From Vibrio bivalvicida (lineage in GTDB: Bacteria; Pseudomonadota; Gammaproteobacteria; Enterobacterales; Vibrionaceae), in assembly GCF_001399455.2 (NCBI RefSeq), contig NZ_LLEI02000021.1, forward strand, positions 372,001 through 436,000: 64,000 bases of DNA. The letters are read 5' to 3'. Below are positions 1-8,950 of this stretch, one piece after another. The translations under genes and the position numbers were made by a program. The notes below the pieces were generated by a model. That model was not told where the DNA came from, did not search any database, and saw only the letters and a program-made list of their open reading frames with translations. Each line of letters begins with the position of its first letter. Within the stretch, counting starts at the first letter, position 1.

Positions 1-666
1 GAAAGAAAAAAACATAAATCCGGTAACGTAAAGGAATCTTCGGTACTGCCAAACTTTAGGCAAACGTTAAAGGTCATCAGCCAAGACAAGATATTTGTGC
101 TGTTGCTATTTGCTAACTTGTTGTTGATGTTTGTATACGCTCAGTTAGAGTCCTCCGTTCCCCAAGCCATTGTCCGTAGTGGCGTCGAAGATGCCGCCAA
201 ACTTATCGCGATGTTAATGGTGGTTAATACAGCTACCATTGTTATCCTCCAATTCCCATTGTTAAGAATAATGGAACAGCTTCCTTTATTCAGTCGAACT
301 CGAATTGGCATGGTACTGATAGCTTTAGGCCAGATAGGATTTATCGTTTCGCCTAATGATTCCGCACTTGGTTGGGCTATTGCTTGCTTTATTATCAGTG
401 TCGGTGAAGTGATTACCTTCCCAACGATTAATGTACAAATTGACCGTTTAGCGCCAGCTCATCTGCGCGGTTCGTATTTTGGAGCGACAGCGCTCTATAC
501 CTTAGGGTTTGCGATAGGGCCATTGGTAGGCGGGGTTATGATCGAGTGGTTTGGATCAACTTGGTTATTTGCCCTGTGCTTTGTAGCCTGCTTAAGTATG
601 ATTTGGCTATATCATGTCGCCTCGCATATGGAAGATGATATCGAACGCGAGGTAGCGCTGCAGTAG
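1..666 (+). CDS. MFS transporter, C-terminal part (5' truncated by window)
   Basis: The reading frame is open from base 1, so the gene begins upstream of the window; about 221 residues are visible and the GTG at 97 is internal, not a start. The protein is a string of hydrophobic helices with loops typical of the C-terminal six-helix half of a major facilitator, including the short basic loop LAPAHLRGSYFG followed by a glycine-rich helix (GFAIGPLVGG) that recurs in drug/H+ antiporters of the MdtH type. It is an inner-membrane transporter, probably an exporter. The substrate cannot be told from this half. It is convergent with the MscS gene. Confidence 0.85.
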   Translation, partial: ERKKHKSGNVKESSVLPNFRQTLKVISQDKIFVLLLFANLLLMFVYAQLESSVPQAIVRSGVEDAAKLIAMLMVVNTATIVILQFPLLRIMEQLPLFSRTRIGMVLIALGQIGFIVSPNDSALGWAIACFIISVGEVITFPTINVQIDRLAPAHLRGSYFGATALYTLGFAIGPLVGGVMIEWFGSTWLFALCFVACLSMIWLYHVASHMEDDIEREVALQ

Positions 667-696
667 CCCAATGACTTGGGCTACTCAGTATTAGGG

Positions 697-1797
697 TTAG
701 ATCGCGACGTTGGGAACTTCGTCTTCTCCAGCGTGTTGAGGGTCGAGTTGAATCGTTTGGGTTGGGAATGCGATGTCGGCATCGTGCTGCTGAATGATTT
801 GATAAATCTTTAGTAGTACGTCCTGTTTGACTTCGTGATAACGGATCCAGTTGACCGTTTTGGTAAAGGTATAAACCATTAACGTCAAAGATGATGGGGC
901 GAAGCCGTTGAAATTAACGATCAAGGTTTGCCGTGTATCAATATCAGGGTGGTTTTCTAGCATGCTCTTGATATCAGAAACGATAATCTTAACTTTGGCG
1001 CCATCTTTATAACGTATCCCAATGTTCTCATTAATGCGTCGATTGAGCATTCTAGATGGGTTTTCTACCACAATATTGCTAAATACAGAGTTAGGTACGT
1101 AAATAGGTCGCTTATCAAAAGTGCGGATGATGGTCATACGCCAGCCGATTCGCTCAACTGTGCCTTCAATTTGCCTGTCTGGAGAACGAATCCAATCGCC
1201 GACTTTAAAAGGGCGATCAAAGTAAATCATCATCCCGCCAAAGAAATTAGAGAGTAGGTCTTTGGCCGCTAGACCAACGATTAAACCACCGACACCACCA
1301 AACGTAAGTAACCCGGAAAGGCTTAGGCCAAACGCCTGCATGACCGTCAGAGCACCGATGACAATAAAGAACAACCTTGCGACTTTGGCGACGGCTTGCA
1401 CCGTCGTTTCGTCTCTAGTGCCCTGTTTAAGTACATACTCTTCGATGTTGTTGATCAAGCGCATAGTGATCCAGACGAAGATCCCGATCACCAAGATTAG
1501 CTTAAGTGTGCTTAGCCAATTTAGCTTTGAACCCATATAGTCTTGAAGTAAGAAACCAGCTGATATGGTAGCTGGCCAACACCAAATTAAGGCACTAACC
1601 GGTGTTTTTAGAGCTTCTAACGTTAAGTCATCCCAATGAAAACTGGTTTTACCGACTAGCACCTCTAAACGGCCATAGACGATTCTCCAGACGATCCAAA
1701 CAACAAAGCTAGCTAAAGTGATAAGCAAGACATTGGTGTCCCATGTCTGAAGCATACTCAACAAAGGTTGAAGAAGATGCGTAAGTAACTCGTTCAT
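697..1797 (-). CDS. MscS-family mechanosensitive ion channel
   Basis: 366 residues. Several N-terminal membrane helices (about 20-160) precede the MscS pore helix, visible as the alanine/glycine-rich run GGVGGLIVGLAAKDLLSNFF near 170-190. The beta domain (DRPFKVGDWI, then GTVERIGWRMTIIRTFD) and the alpha/beta cytoplasmic cage follow. The family opens under membrane tension to release solutes during osmotic downshock. Length and added N-terminal helices resemble the YnaI/YbdG-type medium channels rather than the 286-residue MscS. It lies alone between an MFS gene and a DUF2850 gene. Confidence 0.9.
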   Translation of the reverse strand: MNELLTHLLQPLLSMLQTWDTNVLLITLASFVVWIVWRIVYGRLEVLVGKTSFHWDDLTLEALKTPVSALIWCWPATISAGFLLQDYMGSKLNWLSTLKLILVIGIFVWITMRLINNIEEYVLKQGTRDETTVQAVAKVARLFFIVIGALTVMQAFGLSLSGLLTFGGVGGLIVGLAAKDLLSNFFGGMMIYFDRPFKVGDWIRSPDRQIEGTVERIGWRMTIIRTFDKRPIYVPNSVFSNIVVENPSRMLNRRINENIGIRYKDGAKVKIIVSDIKSMLENHPDIDTRQTLIVNFNGFAPSSLTLMVYTFTKTVNWIRYHEVKQDVLLKIYQIIQQHDADIAFPTQTIQLDPQHAGEDEVPNVAI

Positions 1798-1927
1798 TTA
1801 TTTGATTCTAATTTGAATGCTCTGGACCAAGTATATGCGCTAAATGATAGTCAAACCAGTCGTTTAGCCTCGCCCAGTGGTGGAAACCATTTCGAACGTG
1901 ACAAACAAGAAAGGTGGAACGGACAGG

Positions 1928-2368
1928 CTATTTGTTTCCAAAGTGGTCAGAGAGTGCTGCGCGACGGTTTTTGGCTGAGCCACCACCTTCCATATCTATG
2001 GTATTTTCGTAACCTTCTTTGATAAACCTTTGTGTAGGGCTATTTGGCTCTAACCGACGTAATTGTGGAGAGCTAAATGTTCCTGCTATCTGATAAATGG
2101 ATTCACCACCACCAGTATGAACGATGATGCGCTTACCGTCGAAGTCAAATTGAGTGGCAATTAATCTCTCATTACGGAATACACCACGAGAGTTAAGTGT
2201 CAGTACCTCAGTTTGGTATGGTGGCGCGCCTATTTCAATCCATCTGCCATAAACGTGTTTTGGGTGAACATAGTCTTGATAGCTGAAATAGAGTAAAGCG
2301 CTAAACGCGAGCGCGAGAGTCACGAAAACAACGACGAAGGCGGTTTTAATCGCAGAACTTTTAGTCAT
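1928..2368 (-). CDS. DUF2850 family membrane-anchored protein
   Basis: 146 residues with one N-terminal membrane segment (about 9-29), then a soluble part containing HVYGRWIEIG and a beta-rich domain ending in basic/polar residues. I recognise it as the DUF2850 family, seen mainly in vibrios; function unknown. The topology suggests a periplasmic domain anchored in the inner membrane. It is on the same strand as the downstream MscS gene, 130 bases apart, so co-transcription is possible but not shown. Confidence 0.75.
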   Translation of the reverse strand: MTKSSAIKTAFVVVFVTLALAFSALLYFSYQDYVHPKHVYGRWIEIGAPPYQTEVLTLNSRGVFRNERLIATQFDFDGKRIIVHTGGGESIYQIAGTFSSPQLRRLEPNSPTQRFIKEGYENTIDMEGGGSAKNRRAALSDHFGNK

Positions 2369-2749
2369 ATCAACCTGTCTTCATCAAAGGAGTGAATTTA
2401 CGGCGGACACATAGATTGTCGGAGATTGATTCTCAGCGCAATATAGGCGTAGAGAATTTTGACCTTTACCCCAGATTTGTTCAATCATTTTGTTCGCCTT
2501 TTACTCTATTTTAGCTGACTTCGAGCTAGATAACGAATATAGCCACATTCTCTGATTTTTGATTCAACTGAAGAGCACAATAATAGATTGAGTAATGCTA
2601 ACGGAATTATAGTTTGAATACCGTCACTAGGTTGGAGGGCTATTACGCTGTTTTGTTGAACTGAAGAAAGTAAGTGGTTGCTGAATCGGTATAATTTCGA
2701 TAAAACAAAGCACATTGATGGAAAAGATGTTAAGCCCAAGGAGAATCGT
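2369..2749. other. intergenic region, divergent promoters
   Basis: 381 bases between the divergent DUF2850 and ppnP genes. A TATAAT hexamer lies at 2690-2695 on the + strand about 55 bases before the ppnP start, with no good -35 box. No other gene or RNA was recognised. Short frames on either strand here lack ribosome binding sites and protein-like composition. Confidence 0.5.
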
Positions 2750-3037
2750 GTGATTAAGGCAAACAGTTATTTTGAAGGTCAAGTCCAGTCATTAGGTTTT
2801 ACTCAGCAAGATGGTGATGCGAGCGTTGGAGTCATGGCGCCCGGTGAATACACTTTTGGTACTGCTGCCCCAGAACGTATGACAGTGGTAAAAGGGGCAC
2901 TCACTGTAAAGCAAGCAGGTGAGCTAGATTGGATCACTTTTAGCGCAGGACAATCGTTCAATGTTAAAGGGGATTCATCATTTGACTTGCGAGTGGAAGA
3001 ATCGACCGCGTATTTATGTGAGTACCTGAGCGAATAA
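2750..3037 (+). CDS. ppnP: pyrimidine/purine nucleoside phosphorylase PpnP
   Basis: 95 residues, matching the usual ~94 of the YaiE/PpnP cupin family. The start is GTG at 2750, chosen because AAGGAG at 2738-2743 sits six bases upstream and because the family begins with IKANSYF; the frame extends further upstream without support. Landmarks are YFEGQVQSLGF, a cupin turn VMAPGEYTFGT and the C-terminal STAYLCEYL. The enzyme cleaves several nucleosides with phosphate to the free base and ribose-1-phosphate, a salvage role in the cytoplasm. It stands alone and ends in a strong terminator. Confidence 0.93.
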   Translation: MIKANSYFEGQVQSLGFTQQDGDASVGVMAPGEYTFGTAAPERMTVVKGALTVKQAGELDWITFSAGQSFNVKGDSSFDLRVEESTAYLCEYLSE

Positions 3038-3056
3038 TCGTTACTAAAAACTAAGT

Positions 3057-3083
3057 AAAGCCACGCCGTCGCGTGGCTTTTTT
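3057..3083 (+). terminator. rho-independent terminator after ppnP
   Basis: AAAGCCACGC / CGTC loop / GCGTGGCTTT is a perfect 10-bp stem followed by more T residues. It lies 20 bases after the ppnP stop. Confidence 0.9.
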
Positions 3084-3292
3084 GTATATATGATTGGCGT
3101 GTTGACCACCTTGTTTGCGATCTTAAACGGTTTGGCCAGCGACAGGTGTTTTAATCGGTAGGGGCATGGCTGATGGGTTATTTGCAACGAATTTCGCACA
3201 ATGATTGTCGAAATGAGAGACTGATTCTGCACGTCATGGGTTTAAGTTTGTTCAGGTAGGCAGCTCAATGACTTAGCTTTCATCTATTGGTT

Positions 3293-3345
3293 TGGAACAA
3301 ATATTGCTTAGAATTAGGTGAGCCGGAACATTGATATTTGTTCCA
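3293..3345. repeat. perfect 12-bp inverted repeat in intergenic region
   Basis: TGGAACAAATAT (3293-3304) and its exact complement ATATTTGTTCCA (3334-3345) are separated by 29 bases. It sits in a 365-base stretch (3084-3448) without a convincing gene, about 100 bases before the small gene at 3449. It could be an operator pair, an RNA hairpin, or chance. There is no T-run, so it is not a terminator. The rest of the stretch shows nothing recognisable. Confidence 0.6.
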
Positions 3346-3448
3346 TCTGGTTTCGGAAATCCCGAAGATTTCAACAGTAATTATCAGATTTATTATTGTA
3401 AGTCTTGGCTATACTTAGATATAAGTGGTCAAAAGAGAGGAGGTGCTT

Positions 3449-3736
3449 ATGGCTGTTGTCCCAAAACACACTGACTCCCATAGTCGATACGACCCTAAAC
3501 AGGAGTTAACTGCGGACCAACTTCATCGTTTTGGTAAGACCGCGCAAAAAGCGCGTGAGCGACGCAAAGAGGAGATTGAGAGAGGTACAGTGTCTGCTGT
3601 TGCCAGGGCAGCAAAAGATGCGGCCTTTAAGCCCGTTGTTACTCCAAAACGAGATAAGCGCAATACGGTGCGATATGCGGCGTGGATGTTGGTCGTGATG
3701 GCTGTTTCGCTATGGCTTATGTATATGAATGGCTAA
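3449..3736 (+). CDS. hypothetical small protein with C-terminal membrane helix
   Basis: 95 residues from ATG 3449, preceded by AGAGGAGG at a normal distance; an in-frame GTG 24 bases upstream is unlikely because the ribosome site would lie inside it. The first ~70 residues are very basic and charged (QKARERRKEEIERG, TPKRDKRN) and the last ~20 form one membrane helix, consistent with a tail-anchored inner-membrane protein. I do not recognise the family. Its stop overlaps the convergent diguanylate cyclase stop by four bases. Confidence 0.75.
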   Translation: MAVVPKHTDSHSRYDPKQELTADQLHRFGKTAQKARERRKEEIERGTVSAVARAAKDAAFKPVVTPKRDKRNTVRYAAWMLVVMAVSLWLMYMNG

Positions 3737-4890
3737 CCTTGTTTCAGTGGCGTGACGCTAGCTAACGTTGCCTTACTACCTTCCTTTATGTTAACTGGGC
3801 CGTCAACACGATAGAAGCGATATTGATTTTTGCCGCCGTGCTTAGCGGCATACATCGCTTTATCTGCACATCGAGTCAATTCAGGTAAAGTGGAGGCGTC
3901 TTCCGGATAGAGAGCCACGCCAACGCTGACTGTCAGTTTATTGATACGTTCTGATGCTTGATAGCTATGTGTAAATAATCCACAAATCCGCTTTAGAATG
4001 TTTTCAAGGTCCTGCTTCGATTTTACGTCGTAAAGCAGTAGTACAAACTCGTCCCCCGCAAATCGAGCGATAGAGTAATCATGCTTATCGGTATTGCGGT
4101 CTTTATTGCGAACATTGTTTTTCAAGCGTTTTGCAAAATGTTGGAGTACACGGTCGCCGACATCGTGACCGTAGGTATCATTGATGAATTTGAAATTATC
4201 AATATCGAGAAAAACCATTGCAGTCAAACCGTCACTGTTTTGCTTCTCTTCTAACTTTCCGAGCGCCCAGCTTTCAAAACTCCAACGATTGGCTAGACCT
4301 GTTAAGTGGTCCAGATAGGCCAGGTCTTCTATCCCCTCTTGATAAAGAAACTGAATATAGCCCATGACTTTTGAATATTGGTAAGCGTAAATATTACACA
4401 GCAAGTAAAACGTGAACAGACTAAATAGGAATATGCTCTGTGAACCGCTCGAGGCATTTGGATCAGCACTAGATAGTAACACTGCAAGTAAGATAACGCC
4501 GAAGAACCCTGTACTGATTATCGCGCTTGCTTTGAAGTCATTTGCAAATATGACGGCTGCCATAATAGGGTATAGCCACAGCAAGCGAGCATCTAAGCTT
4601 TGCCCATAAGAAAGTAGAATGGCCCCTTGAAAAACGAGCACACCACTCAATATAAGATCGCAATACTTGGGTGTGGGGTGGCGTACTAAGTAGATAATGT
4701 TGAGTGTTAGAATCAAAGAGGTCAGAAAATTAATGGCAGCGAAGAAGTAATTTTGTTCGATAAATCGAACCAAGCAGAATGTAAAAATCGTCACTAAGGA
4801 AAGGACTGAACAAAGCAAGACAACTTTGCGTTTTCTTGTCGCGCGAATGTCAGCCATTTCTTCAATCTGTTGCCCTGCGAGCTGTGGCAT
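3733..4890 (-). CDS. membrane-bound diguanylate cyclase (GGDEF)
   Basis: 385 residues. About six membrane helices fill residues 22-175, followed by a GGDEF domain from about 190 to 365. The domain has DHLTGLANR, the metal-binding LDIDNFKFIND, and an AGDEF signature at 278-282 (first Gly replaced by Ala, a change found in active enzymes). It would make cyclic di-GMP from two GTP. RNTD at 265-268 resembles an inhibitory RxxD site but is nine rather than five residues before the signature, so product inhibition is uncertain. No recognisable sensory domain beyond the membrane part. Ribosome site GAAGG precedes the start. Confidence 0.9.
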   Translation of the reverse strand: MPQLAGQQIEEMADIRATRKRKVVLLCSVLSLVTIFTFCLVRFIEQNYFFAAINFLTSLILTLNIIYLVRHPTPKYCDLILSGVLVFQGAILLSYGQSLDARLLWLYPIMAAVIFANDFKASAIISTGFFGVILLAVLLSSADPNASSGSQSIFLFSLFTFYLLCNIYAYQYSKVMGYIQFLYQEGIEDLAYLDHLTGLANRWSFESWALGKLEEKQNSDGLTAMVFLDIDNFKFINDTYGHDVGDRVLQHFAKRLKNNVRNKDRNTDKHDYSIARFAGDEFVLLLYDVKSKQDLENILKRICGLFTHSYQASERINKLTVSVGVALYPEDASTLPELTRCADKAMYAAKHGGKNQYRFYRVDGPVNIKEGSKATLASVTPLKQG

Positions 4891-5171
4891 ATCTTACCTT
4901 CACTAAAAATACAGTCTCTCAAGCAAAGTCTAGAAGAAATTTTAAAGTCTGAACGAGTAAAGAATTATTTAGAATTGAATCACTTCAGTTATCTTTATGA
5001 GCTTTGATGAGTATGTAGGTGTTACGGTCATTAACACATTAAATTTGACGCATAGGTAACTTATTGTGCTGCTGCCTAAATTTGTTTGTCCGGTAGAATA
5101 TTGACACTGAAGAACCGTACGCTAATAGCTCATATTAGGTATGTAACTTTGAACTCTTATAACAAAAAAAT

Positions 5172-6083
5172 CTATTGCTCTGATTGTGGGCTTTCGTTGA
5201 ACTCTCGCCTTATCCAACTGCGCAACTGCAAGATATTCTCATTCTTTAGTTTGTTTGGTGGGCAAGCAAAATAAAACATTTGATGCGGGTTCTGTACGGG
5301 TTTACCAACCTCAACCAAATACCCTTGCTGTACGTCGTCACGAACAAAAATTCGATGAGTAACAAATACCCCCAGATGACGAATTGCTGCCTGAACGGCT
5401 TGAATAGAAGCGCCAAATTTTAAGTTGTTTGCTGGGTTAGGTATCGAGGTATTGTTTGCCTCACACCATACTTGCCAGTCATGCTTTCGTCTATCGTTGG
5501 CAGCGATGATCGCAGGATGTTTCGCAAGAAGAATCTTAGGGCAATCACTATCAGTCGCCAAGTCTGGGCTAGCTACCATGACTAGTTCATCGTCTGCGAG
5601 CTTTTCACAGTAGTACTCTTGCCAATCTTCTATGTTGCCGTGTATTACAGCGACATCAACACCTTCATCTTCCAGTACGAATGTACCAATTAGGGTGGAA
5701 ATACGAACATCGAGATTTGGTGCATATTGGTTTAACTGGTTTACTCTAGGTATCCACCAATGCATGGCAAGTGAGTTGACCATATTCAGAGTTAGGCGAT
5801 GTGACTGTTTATCATCAATAAGTTGGTGGGTTGCTCGGGTAATCTGCTCTAAAGCAGGAGCGATACTTTTATAGTATTGTCGCCCAGTGGCATTGAGCGT
5901 CACATGACGTCCTACTCGATTGAAAAGAGCCTGCCCTAGATACCTTTCTAACGATTTAATTGCTTGACTAATGGCAGAGTGACTGACATTAAGCGCCGAT
6001 GCTGCATCAGTCATGCTGCCTGTCTCTGCGACGGCAACAAAGGCATAAAGTGATTTTATTGGGGTAGGAATTCTAGGTTTCAT
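5172..6083 (-). CDS. LysR-family transcriptional regulator
   Basis: 303 residues, the usual LysR length. The N-terminal winged helix-turn-helix is clear: FVAVAETGSMTDAASALNVS then HSAISQAIKSLE (about 12-50), followed by a periplasmic-binding-like effector domain (about 95-295). It is divergent from the EamA exporter with 88 bases between starts, the usual arrangement for a LysR protein controlling its neighbour. GcvA/AmpR-like members look most similar. The effector cannot be inferred. Confidence 0.92.
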   Translation of the reverse strand: MKPRIPTPIKSLYAFVAVAETGSMTDAASALNVSHSAISQAIKSLERYLGQALFNRVGRHVTLNATGRQYYKSIAPALEQITRATHQLIDDKQSHRLTLNMVNSLAMHWWIPRVNQLNQYAPNLDVRISTLIGTFVLEDEGVDVAVIHGNIEDWQEYYCEKLADDELVMVASPDLATDSDCPKILLAKHPAIIAANDRRKHDWQVWCEANNTSIPNPANNLKFGASIQAVQAAIRHLGVFVTHRIFVRDDVQQGYLVEVGKPVQNPHQMFYFACPPNKLKNENILQLRSWIRREFNESPQSEQ

Positions 6084-6171
6084 CTGTAAGTTTTTCTTAC
6101 TGTTTGTGTCAATAATACTCGTTAGTCATTTTGGCTCAACTTCCCTAGACTTGAGATAAAGGGAGGGGATT

Positions 6172-7095
6172 ATGTTGAACCAGTTGTACCCAGTTTTGTT
6201 TATGTTGGCTTCTACTTTTAGTTTGTCATTAACCGGGCTATTTACCAAATACTTAGGCCAATATTTTGAACCGAGTTTACTCAGCTTCCTAAGATTTATA
6301 GTGCCCTCGTTCATCATACTGGTCATAACCAGAAAGCTCTTTACACGACCGCCAGGTGCAATTGATAAGATGATTTGGATTCGTGCATTCTGTATAGCTG
6401 TCTGTCAGGTGTGCTTTATCTACTCTTTGAATCATCTTAGCTTAGTAGAGAGCGTCGTCTTGTTTGGCACAGGTCCTCTGTTTTTGCCTATGTTAGAAAG
6501 ACTAATCTTTTCCACTCCGCTCAATTGGATATCGGTATGGGGGTTAATGCTGACTTTTTCTGGTGTGATTCTTTTAGCCGGGGATGTCTCTGGAGTTAAC
6601 CTGCGCGTGGAGCTGTTAGTGGGGCTAGCATCAGGGTTATTTAATGCAGGTTCTCAATTAAGTCTGCATCGCATTAGTCGATCTGATATGGGCGCATTTG
6701 AAATTAACTACTGGACGTTTCTATATGCGGCGATTGTATTGTCACCTTATGTTGGTTACCGTTTCTTTACCACTGAACAGATGGTTGATACGCATGGTTC
6801 TACGCCGTTCCTCCTTACTGTTGTTATATTTGGTGTTTCTTTTCTTATTATTAACACTCAAGTGTTTCGCGCCAAAGCATACCGGCTGGTTGAATCGGGC
6901 TCTCAGTTAGCCCCACTGATTTTTACCAATCTAATGTTTACTACCCTATGGCAGTGGTTGTTTTATGCACAGAGCTATAGTTTCTCTCAGTTGACGGGGT
7001 TAGCGTTTATTGTGCTCGCCAATATGTTTGTAGTGTTTGCTCCTATAGTGTCTACATGGCTAAGAGAGCCATCGCTGAACCAAAGATCAAGCTAG
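6172..7095 (+). CDS. EamA/DMT-family transporter
   Basis: 307 residues with about ten membrane helices in two EamA repeats (about 5-135 and 150-290), typical of drug/metabolite exporters in the inner membrane. A strong GGGAGGGG ribosome site precedes the ATG. Divergent from the LysR gene, so probably its target. Substrate unknown; amino acid or metabolite efflux is the family norm. Confidence 0.88.
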   Translation: MLNQLYPVLFMLASTFSLSLTGLFTKYLGQYFEPSLLSFLRFIVPSFIILVITRKLFTRPPGAIDKMIWIRAFCIAVCQVCFIYSLNHLSLVESVVLFGTGPLFLPMLERLIFSTPLNWISVWGLMLTFSGVILLAGDVSGVNLRVELLVGLASGLFNAGSQLSLHRISRSDMGAFEINYWTFLYAAIVLSPYVGYRFFTTEQMVDTHGSTPFLLTVVIFGVSFLIINTQVFRAKAYRLVESGSQLAPLIFTNLMFTTLWQWLFYAQSYSFSQLTGLAFIVLANMFVVFAPIVSTWLREPSLNQRSS

Positions 7096-7292
7096 GCAAT
7101 TAATCATGTCGTTTTGGAAAAAAGTGCGCTGCCAAAGAGAGTTAAGTAAGGATTTTCCATCGACTACTGGTTTAACACGGCTATTTTTTGAACTTACCTC
7201 ACGTTTTGTAAACTAACGTTTGAATTGAATGAACTCTCGCTTCCAAAATGTGTCGATTATCAATAGCGCACATTTTTAAAGGAGAGAAGAAA

Positions 7293-7526
7293 ATGCCACA
7301 TATGCACTGTCACTGCTGCGGGAAAAGCACAGCTCATAAAATTGTCATGAGACGTTGTGAAATCCAGCATGACTCGATGGTAAAAAGTATGGCGTGTTTC
7401 TTTTCAACCCTGTTTCAAGGTGCGCACTATGTGAAAATGGAAAAGCAGGCGTTTTGCCGAGTTTGTAATACGCAATCTGACGTTGTGTCGAGACAAGATG
7501 CTTTTTCAGCCGTAAAAATCGCATAG
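7293..7526 (+). CDS. small putative zinc-ribbon protein
   Basis: 77 residues from ATG 7293, which has GGAGAGAAG just upstream; the frame runs 15 codons further back without support. HCHCCGK near the start and FCRVC about 50 residues later form two Cys-x-x-Cys knuckles, so a zinc ribbon is likely. The middle is basic and hydrophobic (SMACFFSTLFQGAHYV). I do not recognise the family. It precedes the Lrp-type regulator on the same strand by 100 bases. Confidence 0.7.
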   Translation: MPHMHCHCCGKSTAHKIVMRRCEIQHDSMVKSMACFFSTLFQGAHYVKMEKQAFCRVCNTQSDVVSRQDAFSAVKIA

Positions 7527-7626
7527 CATCACAAAAATTCTATTTCGTTCTCGCTTAGCTATAAGGTCAGTTAGGCTTTTCGCTTAAGATGATGGAACGT
7601 TTCCCGTCACTTACTATGAGCGATAA

Positions 7627-8103
7627 ATGGATTTAGACCGAATCGACCGAGAGATACTTCGCACCTTAAACCTAAAAGGTCGACTGCCGATTGTAGAGCT
7701 TGCTAAGCAAGTTAATTTAACCACTTCTCCGTGCTCTGACCGCGTTAAGCGGCTAGAAAAAGAAGGATTTATAACAGGCTACCACGCTGAACTAAACCCG
7801 GAAAAACTTGGTCTTGATGTCCAAGTATTCATTCATATCAGACTTGATCAAACCAGCTTTTCTATTTTCGAAAAATTTGCCCAAGCGGTGGCCGATATGC
7901 CAGAGATCGAGGAGTGTTACTCCTTATCCGGAGATTTTGACACTATGATCAAAGTTAGAGTTAAAGATATGAAAGCGTATCAAAACTTTATGTCGACAAA
8001 GCTAGGTACTCTACCTGGTGTGATCCAAACCCGAAGTGAAGTGGTTATCGAAGAGCATAAGAGCAGTTTTGGCGTTAATGCCGACTTGATATCTAAGTTG
8101 TAA
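7627..8103 (+). CDS. Lrp/AsnC-family transcriptional regulator
   Basis: 158 residues. N-terminal HTH begins DRIDREILRTLNLKGRLPI and continues with the recognition part SPCSDRVKRLEKEGFI (about 3-60). A RAM/AsnC effector domain follows (about 65-150), with the conserved EECYSLSGDFD. Such proteins form octamers and sense amino acids. It is followed by a bidirectional terminator shared with the DUF445 gene. It may control local genes, but no operator was identified. Confidence 0.93.
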   Translation: MDLDRIDREILRTLNLKGRLPIVELAKQVNLTTSPCSDRVKRLEKEGFITGYHAELNPEKLGLDVQVFIHIRLDQTSFSIFEKFAQAVADMPEIEECYSLSGDFDTMIKVRVKDMKAYQNFMSTKLGTLPGVIQTRSEVVIEEHKSSFGVNADLISKL

Positions 8104-8104
8104 A

Positions 8105-8128
8105 AAAGGGAAGCCAATGCTTCCCTTT
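8105..8128. terminator. bidirectional terminator between lrp-type gene and DUF445 gene
   Basis: AAAGGGAAGC / CAAT / GCTTCCCTTT forms a 10-bp stem between two convergent genes, with A and T runs on the flanks that allow function in both directions. Confidence 0.8.
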
Positions 8129-8144
8129 GCAAATCCTAGTGCTG

Positions 8145-8849
8145 TTAAGCAATAAACGAAGACACAACCCCAATGAGGCCACCAAATACGCCACCCCATA
8201 CGACAAGCCAGCCAAGGTGCTCTTTGATCATCTTTTGTACCATCTCTTTTACCAACTTAGGTGTTAGTTCACTTAATCGTTGATCGATGATGTTTTCAAC
8301 ATTGGTTCGAATTTCGTCTATCATCGCGGGGGCTTCAAACTGCTCTTTTAGAGCGTCTTTGATTGTATCGCTTTGGCTCATATCGACGATGGCTTCTTTC
8401 ATTTTATCCACGAACGGTTGTTTCATCGGTTGAAGTGCTTCCGTGCCACCGAACATTGCTAACATGCCGCCAAACTGGGAGTTGGCAATTACATCAACAA
8501 GTGAGTCAAAAGTTGGATTGAAGTCGATTTTCTCAATAACGGGTTCAAGATTGAGAGATTGACCACCAGTCATTTCTTTACTTAGAAATTTGTCGATATT
8601 CTCTTGGGTGAAGAATTGTTCCATCATTAGATTTTTGATCGCGGCTTTAAATTCTTCGAAACGGGCAGGAATGACTCCAGAGCCATACAATCCTGGTACT
8701 TTTTCGAACAACATGTGAATAGCCAACCAATTGGTAATCGCGCCAGAGAAAGCAAATAAGCCCGCGTAGAATGCAATTTGATTATCTACTTGATGGCCGC
8801 CCGCAAGGAGAGCGAGTGCAATGATGTTAGTAAGTAAACTCTTGTTCAT
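8145..8849 (-). CDS. DUF445 family membrane protein
   Basis: 234 residues. Membrane segments sit near 5-45 and at the C-terminal end (WLVVWGGVFGGLIGVVSS), with a charged helical region between. The signature NWLAIHMLFEKVPGLYGSGVIP identifies the DUF445/YheB-like family. Function unknown, membrane location likely. No co-transcribed partner is evident. Confidence 0.85.
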   Translation of the reverse strand: MNKSLLTNIIALALLAGGHQVDNQIAFYAGLFAFSGAITNWLAIHMLFEKVPGLYGSGVIPARFEEFKAAIKNLMMEQFFTQENIDKFLSKEMTGGQSLNLEPVIEKIDFNPTFDSLVDVIANSQFGGMLAMFGGTEALQPMKQPFVDKMKEAIVDMSQSDTIKDALKEQFEAPAMIDEIRTNVENIIDQRLSELTPKLVKEMVQKMIKEHLGWLVVWGGVFGGLIGVVSSFIA

Positions 8850-8950
8850 GTGAGAAAAGTAGCCGATCTATTGACAATGGAGCGAAGTATATAACAAGTT
8901 GATCTTTAAACGACACTCCTTTGGTGAGAAAAGGCGTTAGCTATTCAATA

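Noticed and set aside
2506..2739. Minus-strand frame upstream of ppnP
   Set aside because: Overlaps the ppnP promoter and leader, no ribosome site, low-complexity composition.
3044..3232. Minus-strand frame across the ppnP terminator
   Set aside because: It reads through a terminator hairpin and lacks a ribosome site.
7106..7216. 36-codon frame after the EamA gene (starts MSFWKKVRCQ)
   Set aside because: No ribosome site and no recognisable family. Possibly a remnant, but not supportable.
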